Shown here one piece after another: positions 27,456-35,188 of a stretch of 64,000 nucleotides of DNA (positions within the stretch are counted from its first letter, which is position 1; each line of letters starts with the position of its first letter). The DNA comes from an uncultured Spirochaetia bacterium. GTDB taxonomy: Bacteria; Spirochaetota; Spirochaetia; CAKZLE01. The stretch lies in the NCBI GenBank assembly GCA_937125225.1, contig CAKZLE010000004.1, positions 62,001 to 126,000 of the forward strand. The letters run 5' to 3'. The translations under genes and the position numbers were made by a program. The notes beneath the pieces were generated by a model that did not search any database, was not told the DNA's origin, and saw only the letters and a program-made list of their open reading frames with translations.

Positions 27456-29009
27456 ATGAGTCCCGATGAGAATCCAAACTATACAGAATCTGAGATACAA
27501 AGATGTATCTCGATCTTAAGAGAGCTCAGTGAATCAGGTGATGCCTTCATCGCCTTGCCTAAAGAGCAACAGATTGAGTTGATGAAAGCTGCCGGACAGT
27601 TGGCAAAACCTGATCATAGACAGCTGAAACAACGGAAGAAAGCTGCTCTAAAACAGAAGAAACAGCAAGTAGCTTCCTCTGAAAGACAGGCACGAGCTGC
27701 AACTGGGATCAGAAGAGCAAGAGAGGCTTCAGTCTTCACCGCACCTGAACAGCTTCAGTTAGATGATAGTAGAGAAAGCCTTCCCCCTGAGTTGAAGCTC
27801 AATTCACCGAGGAACTGTTATGTCTGTAAAGCTGAATATAGCCAGATGCATTTCTTCTATGATTCGATGTGTCCCTCCTGTGCTGAACTGAACTATCGCA
27901 AGAGGTTCCAGACTGCAGATCTGACCGGACAGGTAGCCCTGATCACCGGTTCACGTCTGAAGATCGGTTATCAAGCGACCTTACTGATGCTCCGGTCAGG
28001 CGCGACAGTCATTGCAACCACGAGATTCCCTATCGACTCTGCCTTACGTTATGCGAAAGAGAAGGATTACCCACTTTGGGGTGACCGACTCCATATCTAT
28101 GGACTCGACTTACGGCATACTCCGAGTGTAGAGATCTTCTGCAACTATATCGAACACAGCTATGAACGATTGGATCTTCTGATTAATAATGCGGCACAGA
28201 CGGTCAGGAGACCTCCAGAGTTCTATGCTCACCTTATGGAGAATGAGAGCAGACTCTTTGGGGATCTTCCCTCTGATGCACAGAAGCTATTGGGTAATCA
28301 CCAGCAGTGTACTGCAGCCTTACATGATTCGGTTGGGGTGAAGGCCGAGGTGAGTTCTGGCTTGCCGGTATCCTGGAATGGAAAACTTCCCGGGATCGGT
28401 ATCAGAGAGTCCGCAAAACTCTCACAGATCCCCTATGCCTATGATACGAACGAGGTGTCTGTGGATATGGTCTTCCCGAAGGGTGAACTCGATGTGGATC
28501 TACAACAGGTAGACCTGAGAAGGACCAACAGCTGGCGGCTCAAGATCGGTGAGATCCAGACCGCAGAGATGCTAGAACTACAACTCATCAACTCTATCGC
28601 TCCCTTCGTTCTTTGTAATAAACTCGTTCCAATGATGAAAAGAGAGAACACAGGACAGAAGCATATCGTCAATGTATCTGCTATGGAAGGTAAGTTCTTC
28701 AGGTTCAAGAAGGGGGCGCGACATCCCCATACCAATATGGCGAAGGCTGCACTGAACATGTTGACTCATACCTCTGCAGATGAACTTGCCGATCATGGGA
28801 TCTTTATGAATGCCGTAGATACAGGGTGGGTCACAGATGAGGACCCGGCACAGCTTTCGAAGTTCAAAGAGGATGTACACGACTTTCAGCCACCCCTCGA
28901 TATCGTAGATGGTGCTGCAAGAGTCTGTGATCCCTTCTTCGATGGTATCAATACTGGAAAGCATTGGTGTGGTCAGTTCCTCAAGGACTATTTTCCTATC
29001 GATTGGTAG
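27456..29009 (+). CDS. SDR-family protein with N-terminal Cys4 module and altered active site
   Basis: 517 aa, about twice the SDR norm. A helical, basic N-terminus (1-95) precedes a four-Cys site (C121, C124, C139, C142: CYVC...CPSC), then a Rossmann domain with the loop ITGSRLKIG (163-171) and NNAA (244-247). An insertion of about 100 residues follows NNAA. The usual catalytic Ser is in [10 protein letters not shown], but at the YxxxK site the sequence is TNMAKAAL: Lys is kept and Tyr is replaced by Thr. It may not be an ordinary dehydrogenase. It is paired with the DUF1456 gene four bases upstream, and convergent with the GNAT gene three bases downstream. Confidence 0.8.
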   Translation: MSPDENPNYTESEIQRCISILRELSESGDAFIALPKEQQIELMKAAGQLAKPDHRQLKQRKKAALKQKKQQVASSERQARAATGIRRAREASVFTAPEQLQLDDSRESLPPELKLNSPRNCYVCKAEYSQMHFFYDSMCPSCAELNYRKRFQTADLTGQVALITGSRLKIGYQATLLMLRSGATVIATTRFPIDSALRYAKEKDYPLWGDRLHIYGLDLRHTPSVEIFCNYIEHSYERLDLLINNAAQTVRRPPEFYAHLMENESRLFGDLPSDAQKLLGNHQQCTAALHDSVGVKAEVSSGLPVSWNGKLPGIGIRESAKLSQIPYAYDTNEVSVDMVFPKGELDVDLQQVDLRRTNSWRLKIGEIQTAEMLELQLINSIAPFVLCNKLVPMMKRENTGQKHIVNVSAMEGKFFRFKKGARHPHTNMAKAALNMLTHTSADELADHGIFMNAVDTGWVTDEDPAQLSKFKEDVHDFQPPLDIVDGAARVCDPFFDGINTGKHWCGQFLKDYFPIDW

Positions 29010-29012
29010 AGT

Positions 29013-29525
29013 TTAGCTGATCTCTCTTCTGAGTAGATAGTCAGATTGAAGTTCCTCTCCCATCTTGAAGATACGAGTCCCTGCCTGGTGAAAACCCATC
29101 TTTTCATAGAAGGAAACCGCAGAAGGGTTCTTCTTCCATACACTAAGCCATATATATGAGCAACCAAGTTCTCTACCAAGCGCTATTGAATGCTCAATAA
29201 GCGTTTTTCCGAGACCTCTTCTTTTATACTTCTCAAGGACATATATTCTTTGTAACTCCATCCCCTCCTTTTCCTGAAGGTCGGTCTGTGAGTCGAGAAT
29301 ATTGACCTTAGAGAAGGCGGCGACCTCTTCTTCGATAGTGAGAAGGAAGGTATGGGAGTTCTGATCTTCGAGCTCTGAGCGTATCTTCTCATGGGGGAAG
29401 GCCTCATCGAGATATGCCTGCATGATAGAAGGGGTGTTCAGGTGTTTATAGGTATGGTAATAGGTCTCCCTTCCCAACTTTGCGACTAGTTCCGTATCCT
29501 CCGGCGTACATCTTCGTATCTTCAT
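29013..29525 (-). CDS. GNAT family N-acetyltransferase
   Basis: 170 aa. The acetyl-CoA binding motif A is visible as LQRIYVLEKYKRRGLGKTLIEHSI, with the R/Q-x-x-G-x-G/A loop as RRGLGK. The C-terminal beta-strand ends with SVWKKNPSAVSFYEKMGFHQAG, the usual AxxFYxkxGF signature. The acceptor is unknown; related small GNATs modify amines or protein N-termini. Single gene, convergent with the SDR gene. Confidence 0.88.
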   Translation of the reverse strand: MKIRRCTPEDTELVAKLGRETYYHTYKHLNTPSIMQAYLDEAFPHEKIRSELEDQNSHTFLLTIEEEVAAFSKVNILDSQTDLQEKEGMELQRIYVLEKYKRRGLGKTLIEHSIALGRELGCSYIWLSVWKKNPSAVSFYEKMGFHQAGTRIFKMGEELQSDYLLRREIS

Positions 29526-29696
29526 GTGACAACTCTACCGGGCATAGAAGATTTATACAAGGAGAGGATCTGAATTTGAAGGAGTCCCCACTTAAGTCCC
29601 ATAGACTTTTCATTCTTATGGTAATTATATATAATCCTGACAAATAGACAACGAAGTATCACATTCATACAATATGCTGATGGGGAGTAATATAAT

Positions 29697-30479
29697 ATGT
29701 ATATAGTATTTTTTATAATTGGTTTTGGCGCCTCAGTCATCGGGGCCATCAGTGGGATCGGTGGTGGAGTCATCATCAAACCGGTCATGGACCTTGTCAG
29801 TGGTCTTGGTGTTGCTTCAGTCAGTTTCCTTTCGAGTACCACCGTTCTCTCCATGGCCACAGTATCACTGATTCGTTCACGGAAGAGTCCAGTCAATATT
29901 AATGTGAAGAATACCTCAATGATGGCAGTCGGTGGGATTCTTGGTGGATTAGCCGGGAAATCTCTCTTTGATATAGTGAGAACCGGATTCGGGAATGATA
30001 AGGTCATCGGAGTTGCTCAGGCTAGTATCCTGTTTGTCATTACCCTTTGGGTACTCCTCTTTTATATTAATAAGGAGAAGATTACTCCACAGCACCATAC
30101 GAGCCTGATCTTCAGTGTCTTCATCGGTCTGATCCTAGGTAGCTTTGCCTCTTTTCTTGGCATCGGTGGAGGACCTATCAATCTCGCAGTTCTCTACTTC
30201 TTCTTTGCGATGGACTCAAAGACTGCTGCACTCAACTCGATCTTCATCATATTCTTCTCTCAGATCGCGAATCTTTTGTTCACCACACTTTCTGGTAATC
30301 TGCCAGAGTTCGAGCCTGTCGTATTGATCATCATGATCGTTGGTGGGATCACTGGTGGGCTCACCGGATCGGTTCTCTCTCACAAGATGACGAATCGGGC
30401 TGTTGATAAGCTTTTTATGATCGTACTGATTGTGATCATGATTTTATGTGTCTATAACACGATCAGTCTGATTCTTTAG
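29697..30479 (+). CDS. TauE/SafE family sulfite/anion exporter
   Basis: 260 aa with about eight helices. The two family repeats are GFGASVIGAISGIGGGVIIK near the N-terminus and GLILGSFASFLGIGGGPIN in the second half; the GIGGG loops are diagnostic. Members move sulfite, sulfonates or sulfur compounds across the cytoplasmic membrane. The substrate is not further defined; no sulfur genes are adjacent. A GGGGAG ribosome-binding site lies before the ATG. Confidence 0.88.
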   Translation: MYIVFFIIGFGASVIGAISGIGGGVIIKPVMDLVSGLGVASVSFLSSTTVLSMATVSLIRSRKSPVNINVKNTSMMAVGGILGGLAGKSLFDIVRTGFGNDKVIGVAQASILFVITLWVLLFYINKEKITPQHHTSLIFSVFIGLILGSFASFLGIGGGPINLAVLYFFFAMDSKTAALNSIFIIFFSQIANLLFTTLSGNLPEFEPVVLIIMIVGGITGGLTGSVLSHKMTNRAVDKLFMIVLIVIMILCVYNTISLIL

Positions 30480-30535
30480 CAATAATACCTGATCAGCTTG
30501 AAAATCCTCTACGATACTCTATAATTGAGTTCATC

Positions 30536-31132
30536 ATGCGGAAGATATTCTTTTATATAGTTTCAATAGGCATACTCGCTACTTCTATACCTGCTATCAG
30601 TTACCGGGTCATTGAAGCTGAGAGTATACTTCATGTTCTGAACCTCTTTGGGTATTTTACCATTCAGTCAAATGTTGCTGTACTAGTCCTCGTTATAGCA
30701 GCTTTGAGCGGCAGGCGTTTTTCGAGAAGAGTCGAGCTAGCAGTCGCTGTAGCCATTACTATTACCGCTATCATATTCCAACTGTTTCTCCGTCCTTGGA
30801 TCGAGGGGACGGGGGTGACGGTCCTTGTCAGTAATATCAACCATGGTTCAACTACCATCCTCTATCTCCTCTGGTTCTATCTTTCAGAGAGGCGAGAGGA
30901 GTTGGTGTTCAAGGATATCCTCTTTACCATTCCCTATCCTGCAATCTACTGTGTCTTTGGGGTTCTCGAAGGTCTTATCAGAAAACAGGCTCGTTACTTC
31001 TTCCTAGATCTTAGAAGTCTGGGCTTTCTGTTTCTCCTCTGGTTAGTCGGTTTGATACTCTTATTCCTAGGAGTAGCTTCTCTGATCATTCTTCTTGATA
31101 GGAGACCAGATAGCATCATTGAGGAGACCTAA
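30536..31132 (+). CDS. Pr6Pr family membrane protein
   Basis: 198 aa with six hydrophobic helices. The run FGYFTIQSNVAVLVLVIAAL and a later SNINHGSTTILYLLWFYL match the Pr6Pr (FAR-17a/AIG1-like) arrangement, with a conserved Asn in the N-terminal helix pair and a His in the middle. The function of bacterial members is unknown. The stop overlaps the convergent ArgP stop by four bases. Confidence 0.72.
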   Translation: MRKIFFYIVSIGILATSIPAISYRVIEAESILHVLNLFGYFTIQSNVAVLVLVIAALSGRRFSRRVELAVAVAITITAIIFQLFLRPWIEGTGVTVLVSNINHGSTTILYLLWFYLSERREELVFKDILFTIPYPAIYCVFGVLEGLIRKQARYFFLDLRSLGFLFLLWLVGLILLFLGVASLIILLDRRPDSIIEET

Positions 31133-32013
31133 TGCAGGTATTCCTTAGCCCCTGAGATCACGGCCTCTGAGAATAGGGATAGCTGCCTTGAAGGGATATT
31201 CCAGCAATGCCAGAACAGGTCTACCCCTTTAGGTACTTCAGATAGCTCTACTAATTCATGAGTTTTCAGCTTCTGCCTGTATTGAAGAAACGGCACCATA
31301 CCGTAGGCTGAGCCCATGGAGATCAGCTCCAGGAACTTCTCTGTAGAGGGGATCTGGTGGGTAGGAATAGCTGAGAAATTCATCTGATAGTGATCAAGTA
31401 GATACTGCCGCTGTAAGGTGTCTCTACTATTGAAGATGACTGCAGGGGCTTCTTGAATCGATTCGATAGTCAGCCCCTTCTTGAACCATCTCTCCTTGAA
31501 TGCAGGAGTGCAGACAAGATGATAATCCATCTTTCCGAGATGGGTCATACTACAACCTTTTAAGGGTTTGTCATTCGAAGTGATACATCCTGCCACGATC
31601 CCGTTCTGTAAGAGGGTCCGTGTCTCATCCTGATCATCGACGCTGAAATCGATCACTATCTTATGCTCTGAATAGAAATCTTGCAGACTCGGCAATAACC
31701 AGAGGGCAAGGCTATCTGCATTCGTCCCGATAGAGAGGGTAGAGAAGGTTTCCTCATCTTGTTCGTCAAAGGTGTTCTCAAGTTCAGCTTCGAGTCTACC
31801 GACCTGATGGCAATGCTTGATCAGTTCATATCCTGCAACAGTCGGTATTGGAGGATTTGCCCGCGTGATGACAATCTTCCCGATCTGCTCCTCTAGAGAT
31901 CTTATCCTCTGTGATACGGCAGACTGTGTGATGAATAACCGCTGTGCTGCCTTTTCGAATCCTCCCTGCTCTACTACCATGACTAGTGCCTCTAGTAACT
32001 TATAATCTAACAT
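31129..32013 (-). CDS. argP: LysR-type regulator, ArgP-like
   Basis: 294 aa. The N-terminal LysR helix-turn-helix reads MLDYKLLEALVMVVEQGGFE followed by KAAQRLFITQSAVSQRIRSLEEQIG. The ligand-binding domain is of the ArgP/IciA type, with ADSLALWLLP and PFLQY. ArgP activates argO in response to arginine and lysine. The gene is divergent from a LysE/ArgO exporter, the standard regulator-target layout. The 104-bp AT-rich gap holds a TTAACA-17-TATACA promoter for the exporter. Symbol assigned from family and context. Confidence 0.82.
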   Translation of the reverse strand: MLDYKLLEALVMVVEQGGFEKAAQRLFITQSAVSQRIRSLEEQIGKIVITRANPPIPTVAGYELIKHCHQVGRLEAELENTFDEQDEETFSTLSIGTNADSLALWLLPSLQDFYSEHKIVIDFSVDDQDETRTLLQNGIVAGCITSNDKPLKGCSMTHLGKMDYHLVCTPAFKERWFKKGLTIESIQEAPAVIFNSRDTLQRQYLLDHYQMNFSAIPTHQIPSTEKFLELISMGSAYGMVPFLQYRQKLKTHELVELSEVPKGVDLFWHCWNIPSRQLSLFSEAVISGAKEYLH

Positions 32014-32064
32014 GATCTAATATTAGGATAACTTATATAGTATGTATATAATTAATTATACTAA

Positions 32065-32093
32065 TTAACATATATACACTATATTCCTATACA
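32065..32093 (+). promoter_or_regulatory. Candidate argO promoter
   Basis: TTAACA (32065-32070) and TATACA (32088-32093) are separated by 17 bp and lie 24 bp before the exporter start. The surrounding region is highly AT-rich with many TATA/ATAT steps, suitable for a LysR-type activator, but no specific ArgP box was identified. Confidence 0.5.
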
Positions 32094-32117
32094 AAGATTT
32101 GAATGAGGGGATAACGA

Positions 32118-32735
32118 ATGTTGATGATATATGGGAAGGGCTTGGCCTTAGGGGGATCATTGATCATGGCGATAGGGGCTCAGAATGCCTTTGTATTATC
32201 ACAAGGGGTGAGAAAGAGATTCTATTTCATCATCCCACTGATCTGCAGTATCATCGATGCCATCCTGATAGCCACAGGTGTACTTGGAGCAGGTGCTTTC
32301 TTCTCATCTCATGAATCTCTGACCTGGATAGCCTCTATTGGAGGTGCTACCTTTCTTATCTGGTATGGGATAAGGAGTTTTAAGGCCAGTTTCACTGCAG
32401 AGAGTATGAATGAAGAACAGCAGGGACCTTCTGATCTGAAAGCTGCAGTATTATTCACCTTGGCAGTATCTCTACTCAACCCTCATGTCTATCTTGATAC
32501 TATGCTCTTGATCGGTAGTATCAGTAGCGGGTATGCAAGAGATGAGAGTATCTATTTTGGTTTGGGGGCGATCACCGCATCATTCATCTGGTTCTTCGCA
32601 TTGAGCTTCGGGGGGAAGGTCCTGTCCCCGCTATTCAAGAACCCGCTAGCTTGGAAGATCCTTGATATCATGATCGCTCTTATCATGTGGATCCTTGCCT
32701 ACTCCCTGATCAGATCTGTGATCATGAGCCTATAA
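32118..32735 (+). CDS. argO: LysE/ArgO family amino acid exporter
   Basis: 205 aa with six helices. The family opening LALGGSLIMAIGAQNAFVLSQG is clear, and LLNPHVYLDTMLLIGSI carries the NPxxYxD motif specific to the LysE/ArgO branch. It exports basic amino acids, chiefly arginine. GAGGGG lies 7 bp before ATG 32118. Divergent from the argP-like gene, which should regulate it. Confidence 0.87.
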   Translation: MLMIYGKGLALGGSLIMAIGAQNAFVLSQGVRKRFYFIIPLICSIIDAILIATGVLGAGAFFSSHESLTWIASIGGATFLIWYGIRSFKASFTAESMNEEQQGPSDLKAAVLFTLAVSLLNPHVYLDTMLLIGSISSGYARDESIYFGLGAITASFIWFFALSFGGKVLSPLFKNPLAWKILDIMIALIMWILAYSLIRSVIMSL

Positions 32736-32802
32736 GCAGGTCATGCCTTTACTCTATGGTGTACTTTTCATATGAAACAACTCGTAGGACGAGTAGATCT
32801 GT

Positions 32803-33450
32803 TTAAGAGGACTCATGAAGGATGACCATCACCCCAAATATGAAGATCGTAGTACCGGCTATCATATCCATGATCTTGTGGTGCTCTCTCAAATAGCTTC
32901 CGATACCTCCTGCAAACACTCCTACTCATATATAGATTACAGCAGTGAGCCCGGTAAAGCTGAGACCAAACAGAAAGTGTGGAAAACTCTGTGGTATCTC
33001 ATTGTGTATGATGAACTGAGGGGGGAAAGCTAGGAAGAAGATGACTTTCTTCGGATTGAGGGTGTTTGATATGAGACCCTGACGAAAACACGTTCAATAT
33101 GAACTCTGTGAGATCGTCTCTCCTAGTTCAAGCATTTCTCTGCTTTTGAAAGTCTGTATCTCTAGGTAGATAAGATAGAATCCCCCAAGATAGGTAGTCA
33201 TGGAGAATAGTCCTGGAACAGCCTGTATGATTAGAGCCACTCCCAAAGCTGTTAGACTCTTATGGAGAAGAAGCCCAGTTGCTATTTCCATTGCTGCGAC
33301 TATACCATACCTCTTCCCGAATAGAACACCTCTTGTCATGGTATAGATCAGACTAGGGCCCTGAACGATGCTAACCAGGAATGCTGAGACTAAGCATACT
33401 GGTATTGAACTTATCGATAGAGGTCGATCCAATGCTCGAGATCGTTGCAC
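32803..33450 (-). pseudogene. Decayed RhtB/LysE family exporter with two in-frame TGA codons
   Basis: One frame from 33450 down to a TAA at 32803 reads as a full-length LysE-type exporter of about 215 codons: FLVSIVQGPSLIYTMTRGVL, ATGLLLHKSLTALG, GFYLIYLEI, then LISNTLNPKKVIFFLAFPPQ and a closing membrane segment. TGA at 33094-33096 interrupts before the NPK motif, and TGA at 32926-32928 interrupts the last third. There is no frameshift. Because TGA is a normal stop elsewhere in the window, the gene is dead or makes only short fragments. The start is also unclear: GTG 33450 extends beyond the usual N-terminus. An intact paralogue (argO) lies just upstream. Confidence 0.82.
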
Positions 33451-33658
33451 AGGTTATGCAGCATTACTCTCAGGTAGTCTTGGAAGAGGCCTTTGATAGT
33501 AAAGGAGGGAGTACTACACAGAGTTCATTAATTCTTGAAGAGGATAAATCTCTCTATTGATGTGGTGTATTGGGCATTATAATAGACTGAATTACTGTTT
33601 TCTCGTTATACTTATGGTAGACTGAACATAGTAGTAAGTATGATCAGAAGGTGGGAAG

Positions 33659-35188
33659 ATGAAAAAAGGCCTATTGTTTCTCATGATCAGTATAATCCTC
33701 TGTTTTACCGGTTGTTCAAAGAGTGAGATCGAAGAAAAGTCCTTTGACTTCTCGCTTCTATTCAATAGCCGGTCAGAAAGTCCCTATTCAGAGCAATGGC
33801 CGATATGGGATGAATATGAGAAGAGAAGAGGGGTTCTCTTTGATGTGACTATTGGTGATGATAGTGATTACCGATGGTATGTCGTGAAAGCTTTAGAATC
33901 CGATTCCCCACCTGACATCATCCTGAAAGTCTTTCCTGAAGAGATCGCCGAATATGCGAACAAGGGCTTGGTTCTCCCCATTAGTGATTATGTAGAGGAT
34001 ATGCCATTCTTTCAATCCTATATAGCTGAACACTCCTTAGAGGAAGAGATCGAGTCCTTGAAGCAAGAAGATGGTAAGTATTATGTGCTACCCGGTTACC
34101 AGAGGGCTATACAGGTACAGCAGTGGATCTATAGAGAAGACCTCTTCACAGCAGCAGGTCTTGGTATTCCTCAAACCTACGAAGAACTGTTCTCAGATCT
34201 AGTAATCTTGTATGAACAGTATCCCGATTCAACTCCCCTATCGGCTTGCTGGGGTGGTGCTCATCTGTATTCCATGATGGGTGCTGGTTACGGTATAACC
34301 TCGGGGTGGTCAGGGAATAGGTCTTTCAATGAACAGACGAAAAGATGGGAGTATGCACCTGCTACAGAGGCTTATCGGGAGATGTATAGATTCCTTCATA
34401 GGTGTTATGAAGCTGATCTCTTTGCACTAGATGAAATCAATCAGACAGTAGAATCCTTCATTGAGAAGCTTACCGATAATAGTATCTTCTTTACTCCTAC
34501 CTGGATATCCTCAGGATTTGATTCTTGGAATACGAAATTAGTAGAGAATGGGTATCAAGGTGCTCAATGGAGTGTCCTTCCCGTTTTAGAAAGTACGGTC
34601 GGTTTGAAGACACTTCCTCCGGTCAATAGATTTAGAAAGGGACTTGTGATCTCTTCAAAGGTGTTGGAGAAACCCTACCTAGACGAGCTGATCAGTTTTA
34701 TTGATTGGGCGGTCTATTCTGAGGAGGGGCAGACTCTTACAACTTGGGGAATCGAAGGAGAGACTTTTGAGTTTACTGAAGATGGCCCAAGGTATCTTCC
34801 CGAGATGCAGAGTTTCATGAATCCTGAAGGAGAGAGGTCGATCTATATTGAGTATGGATTAGATCAGATATTCAATCTTTGTGAGAATGAAGAGCTTGAA
34901 GATCTCAAGAAGCCAGCAGATATTGTGAGCTTTCTTGAACGCTCTGAGATGAACGAAGAGACTCTACCGATTGATCCTATTTTGGAGTTATCTCCACTTG
35001 AACTGGATACCATCAGTAAGATTGATGAATCAATAGATGCCTATGCGAACAATGCTTCGATCAGATTCATCACCGGAGAGTTGGATATCGAGGGGGACTG
35101 GGAAGAGTACTTAGCAGAGCTTGGTATGTTAGGATATCAGAGTTTAGAAACCATCTGGAATACTGCACACCAGGGAGGCCTAGATTGA
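33659..35188 (+). CDS. Solute-binding lipoprotein coupled to a sensor kinase
   Basis: 509 aa. The signal peptide ends in the lipobox CFTGC (Cys about 19). The mature protein resembles extracellular family-1 solute-binding proteins: a substrate cleft region, KVFPEEIAEYANKGLVLPIS near the N-terminus, WIYREDLFTAAGLGIPQTYE and ACWGGAHLYSMMGAGYGI in the middle. These bind oligosaccharides or similar ligands for ABC import. No ABC permease follows. Instead its stop overlaps the TTG start of a hybrid histidine kinase by three bases, which suggests it presents ligand to the kinase. An AAGGTGGG ribosome-binding site precedes the ATG. Confidence 0.85.
   Translation: MKKGLLFLMISIILCFTGCSKSEIEEKSFDFSLLFNSRSESPYSEQWPIWDEYEKRRGVLFDVTIGDDSDYRWYVVKALESDSPPDIILKVFPEEIAEYANKGLVLPISDYVEDMPFFQSYIAEHSLEEEIESLKQEDGKYYVLPGYQRAIQVQQWIYREDLFTAAGLGIPQTYEELFSDLVILYEQYPDSTPLSACWGGAHLYSMMGAGYGITSGWSGNRSFNEQTKRWEYAPATEAYREMYRFLHRCYEADLFALDEINQTVESFIEKLTDNSIFFTPTWISSGFDSWNTKLVENGYQGAQWSVLPVLESTVGLKTLPPVNRFRKGLVISSKVLEKPYLDELISFIDWAVYSEEGQTLTTWGIEGETFEFTEDGPRYLPEMQSFMNPEGERSIYIEYGLDQIFNLCENEELEDLKKPADIVSFLERSEMNEETLPIDPILELSPLELDTISKIDESIDAYANNASIRFITGELDIEGDWEEYLAELGMLGYQSLETIWNTAHQGGLD

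Noticed and set aside
32815-33033. 72-codon plus-strand ORF
   Set aside because: It is antisense to the decayed RhtB/LysE gene and has no family features.
32803-33450. TGA recoded as tryptophan or selenocysteine
   Set aside because: TGA ends other genes in the window (for example the histidine kinase at 17875 and the solute-binding lipoprotein at 35188), and no SECIS-like element was seen. A pseudogene is simpler.
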